NCBI GenBank assembly: GCA_044227705.1
Contig: JBGAWE010000210.1
Span: 1-7,979, forward strand
Reading direction: 5' to 3'
From: JANOQP01 sp044227705
Lineage (GTDB): Bacteria; Bacteroidota; Bacteroidia; Chitinophagales; Saprospiraceae
DNA: 7,979 nucleotides
The translations under genes were made by a program, and so were the position numbers. Positions 6,302-7,979 of the stretch are shown here, piece after piece. A model generated the notes under the pieces. It was not told the DNA's origin, ran no database searches, and saw nothing but the letters and a program-made list of their open reading frames with translations. Within the stretch, counting starts at the first letter, position 1, and each line of letters starts with the position of its first letter.

Positions 6302-7699
6302 TCAGGAAAGTTTGCCCAAAAGCCAGGCCTTCTCCGCCACCGCCTTCGTCCCCTCGATTTCGGAGCGCAGCTTTTCCCTCTCGGCCGACGGCCCCGGCGG
6401 CAGCGCGGCCAGCATCTTCACGAAACGGACGAGGTGGCGGTAGTTCTCGGCATGGTAGCCGACCTCCTTGTGCCGCCGGATGAAGGCCGCCATCGCGTCG
6501 AGGTGGCTGTCGAGGACGTCCATCTCGTTTGTCTCGAAAAAAATCTTGAGCAGCACGGTCTTCGCGGCGAGGGCGAGCAGCGTGTCCTCGTAGTCGCTCT
6601 GTTGGAGGAGGGAGAGGGCGGTGCCGTAGTTGCGGCGCTCGTACTCAAGGCGGGCCATGTTGAAGGCGAAGTTGGCCTCGCGCTGGGCCGGTTCGAGGAA
6701 CTGGCGGAAATCGTTGATGAAAGCCTCGCCCCACTCGAAGTCGCCGAGGACGAGCGCGAGCGTCGCCACGTTGCGGTAGGTGAAGCGCGAAAGGACGCCG
6801 TTTTGGAGGAGGACGCGGCTTTCCAACCCCTTTTTGTACCAAAAAAGCTCCTCGGCGAGAAAGCTCTGGTTGCCGTCGTTGTACTGTTTGATGCAGTGGT
6901 TGATGGCGTGGAGGAGAAGTTCGCGCTGCTCGCCGTCGGGGAAGAAGCCAAGGCCGGCGGCAAGCGCGGCACTGAAGTCGGCATAGGCGCCCGCCGTCCC
7001 GCGCAGCATCCGAAAGGCGTGGTAATAGACCCCGATGGCCACCCGGTCGGTCAGGCCGCGCCGCTCGACGTAGGCCAGCGCCTCGGGCAGCATCCCGAAA
7101 TCGTAGTCGGTTCGGAAGACGGCCTGATGGCTCAACGCTACGCAGGCCTGCCGTAGCTTTTGCGCCAAAAAAGCCTCCTCGAACGTGTCGTTGACCTCCT
7201 GCAAGGGCAGCGCGCCCGTCCGTTTCTGCGCGGCGGCGGCGAGGAACGACTCCAGTTTCATCGAGTAGAGGTCGGCCAGGTGGTCGGCGTTTCGGTGTGG
7301 GGCGGTGGCGAGGCGCTGCTCGGTCTCGGCCTGTTTTTTGGCGAAAAAGCCGTCGAGGCCCCGGCTGCGAAGCTCGGCAGCGAGATGTATCTGTCCCCGG
7401 ACGGGGTTGGCCCGGAAGTTCTTCTGCATGAAATACGCCTCGACCACCTTGACCAAAAAGCTCATGCACATCCGCAGCGCGTGGTCGTCGAAGGGCTGGC
7501 CGGGACCGTAGATTTTTTCAAAAAGGACTTGCTTGCCGGGCAGCTTCTCGGCCGTGCCGAGATACGGAGCGAGGGACTCCCACAGCTTGGCCACGTCGTC
7601 GCGGAGGTTGAAAAAGGGCGATCGGACGAACTTGCCGAACTCGCGGTGCTCCGTTTTTTCGAGCGTTTGGAGGAGTTTGAGGAGGCGGGAGTCGTTCAT
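6302..7699 (-). CDS. Bacteroidota helical (TPR-like) protein of unknown function
   Basis: 465 residues, apparently complete, cytoplasmic: no signal peptide and no membrane segment. It resembles a family of Bacteroidota proteins annotated only as hypothetical or TPR-like, marked by an N-terminal helix-turn with an EFGKFVRSPFFN motif (residues 20-31) followed by a lysine-to-IYGPGQPFDD segment. The rest is almost entirely predicted alpha-helix with Ala/Leu/Glu/Arg repeats and alternating aromatic residues, as in helical-repeat scaffolds; clear TPR consensus spacing is not obvious. No catalytic motif is visible. ATG 7699 is supported by an A-rich leader (TGAAAAA before the ATG) and by the 45-base spacing from the upstream stop codon, which suggests one operon with the partial gene at 7745-7979. 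The family resemblance is from memory; its function is unknown and I do not assign one. Confidence 0.88.
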   Translation of the reverse strand: MNDSRLLKLLQTLEKTEHREFGKFVRSPFFNLRDDVAKLWESLAPYLGTAEKLPGKQVLFEKIYGPGQPFDDHALRMCMSFLVKVVEAYFMQKNFRANPVRGQIHLAAELRSRGLDGFFAKKQAETEQRLATAPHRNADHLADLYSMKLESFLAAAAQKRTGALPLQEVNDTFEEAFLAQKLRQACVALSHQAVFRTDYDFGMLPEALAYVERRGLTDRVAIGVYYHAFRMLRGTAGAYADFSAALAAGLGFFPDGEQRELLLHAINHCIKQYNDGNQSFLAEELFWYKKGLESRVLLQNGVLSRFTYRNVATLALVLGDFEWGEAFINDFRQFLEPAQREANFAFNMARLEYERRNYGTALSLLQQSDYEDTLLALAAKTVLLKIFFETNEMDVLDSHLDAMAAFIRRHKEVGYHAENYRHLVRFVKMLAALPPGPSAEREKLRSEIEGTKAVAEKAWLLGKLS

Positions 7700-7744
7700 T
7701 TTTTCAGTAAAACAGGCCGTGTCGGCTGGCCACAGCGGCGGCTC

Positions 7745-7979
7745 TCACTCCGCGCGGTCAAAAACCCAAACCCGCCCCTCGGCCAGTGAAAACGCGCCTA
7801 TGCCTTTGTTTTTTTGATAAAAAACAGTGGTTTTCGAGCCGGGTGGCGTTCCGGAGAAGGGAATCCCGGCAAAAAGGTCGGTGAAGTGCTTGCCCAAAAT
7901 CACGGTGTCGGCAATCGCCCGGAAGGCCTGCGCATTCAGCTGGTCGGCGAGCTGCGCCGGGTCGGAGCCGCGCTGGTCG
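7745..7979 (-). CDS. C-terminal end of an unrecognised protein, 5' part outside window
   Basis: A minus-strand frame is open from the right edge (first full codon at 7978) to TGA at 7745-7747, giving 77 residues with no internal stop. It has the same GC-rich third positions as the neighbouring genes. The visible tail begins DQRGSDPAQLADQL (helical) and ends in short predicted strands (KTTVFYQKNKGIGAF, then GRVWVFDRAE). No signal or membrane segment is seen in this part. I do not recognise the family. The spacing of 45 bases to the next start codon, with only a weak hairpin between, makes co-transcription with the 465-residue gene likely. Confidence 0.7.
   Translation of the reverse strand, partial: DQRGSDPAQLADQLNAQAFRAIADTVILGKHFTDLFAGIPFSGTPPGSKTTVFYQKNKGIGAFSLAEGRVWVFDRAE

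Noticed and set aside
7715..7731. GGCC/GGCC hairpin before the 465-residue gene as a terminator
   Set aside because: A 4-bp stem and only four T after a two-base gap; too weak to call.
6434..7789. Two plus-strand frames of 240 and 209 codons
   Set aside because: Both are antisense to the 465-residue gene (the second also to the partial gene upstream). They are Val/Glu/Gly-rich shadows without motifs.

Overview
The window reads as part of a chromosome of a fairly GC-rich Bacteroidota member, most like the Saprospiria/Chitinophagia side of the phylum. The evidence is a secreted protein with a type IX secretion (T9SS) C-terminal sorting domain, a Bacteroidota-type helical protein of unknown function, a TAnnTTTG-like promoter element, and A-rich leaders instead of Shine-Dalgarno sites. 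The assignment rests on family recognition only; no marker gene is present.

All five genes lie on the minus strand, so transcription runs from the right edge to the left. Right to left: (1) the last 77 codons of an unrecognised protein (7745-7979); (2) after a 45-base gap, a 465-residue helical protein of unknown function (6302-7699), probably co-transcribed with gene 1; (3) after a 171-base AT-rich gap, a 979-residue exported protein (3191-6130) with a signal peptide, about seven propeller-like repeats, a cysteine-rich middle, a DUF11/DUF7619-like domain and a T9SS sorting domain, followed by a clear intrinsic terminator (3127-3162); (4) a 140-residue single-domain EamA-type membrane protein (2680-3102); (5) after a 109-base gap with a plausible promoter, a caspase-family (C14) protease with a predicted signal peptide and a long TPR array (1-2570), cut by the left edge.

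The genes do not form an obvious pathway. The terminator after gene 3 and the promoter before gene 5 suggest separate transcription units. The two most notable products, the T9SS cargo and the caspase-TPR protein, both appear to be exported. The caspase-TPR gene is the most interesting item. It has a visible His/Cys dyad, a canonical EF-hand-like loop inside the protease domain, and TPR units nearly identical at DNA level, which points to recent tandem amplification. I see no RNA gene, CRISPR array, insertion sequence or defence cassette, and no clear sign of an entirely new system.
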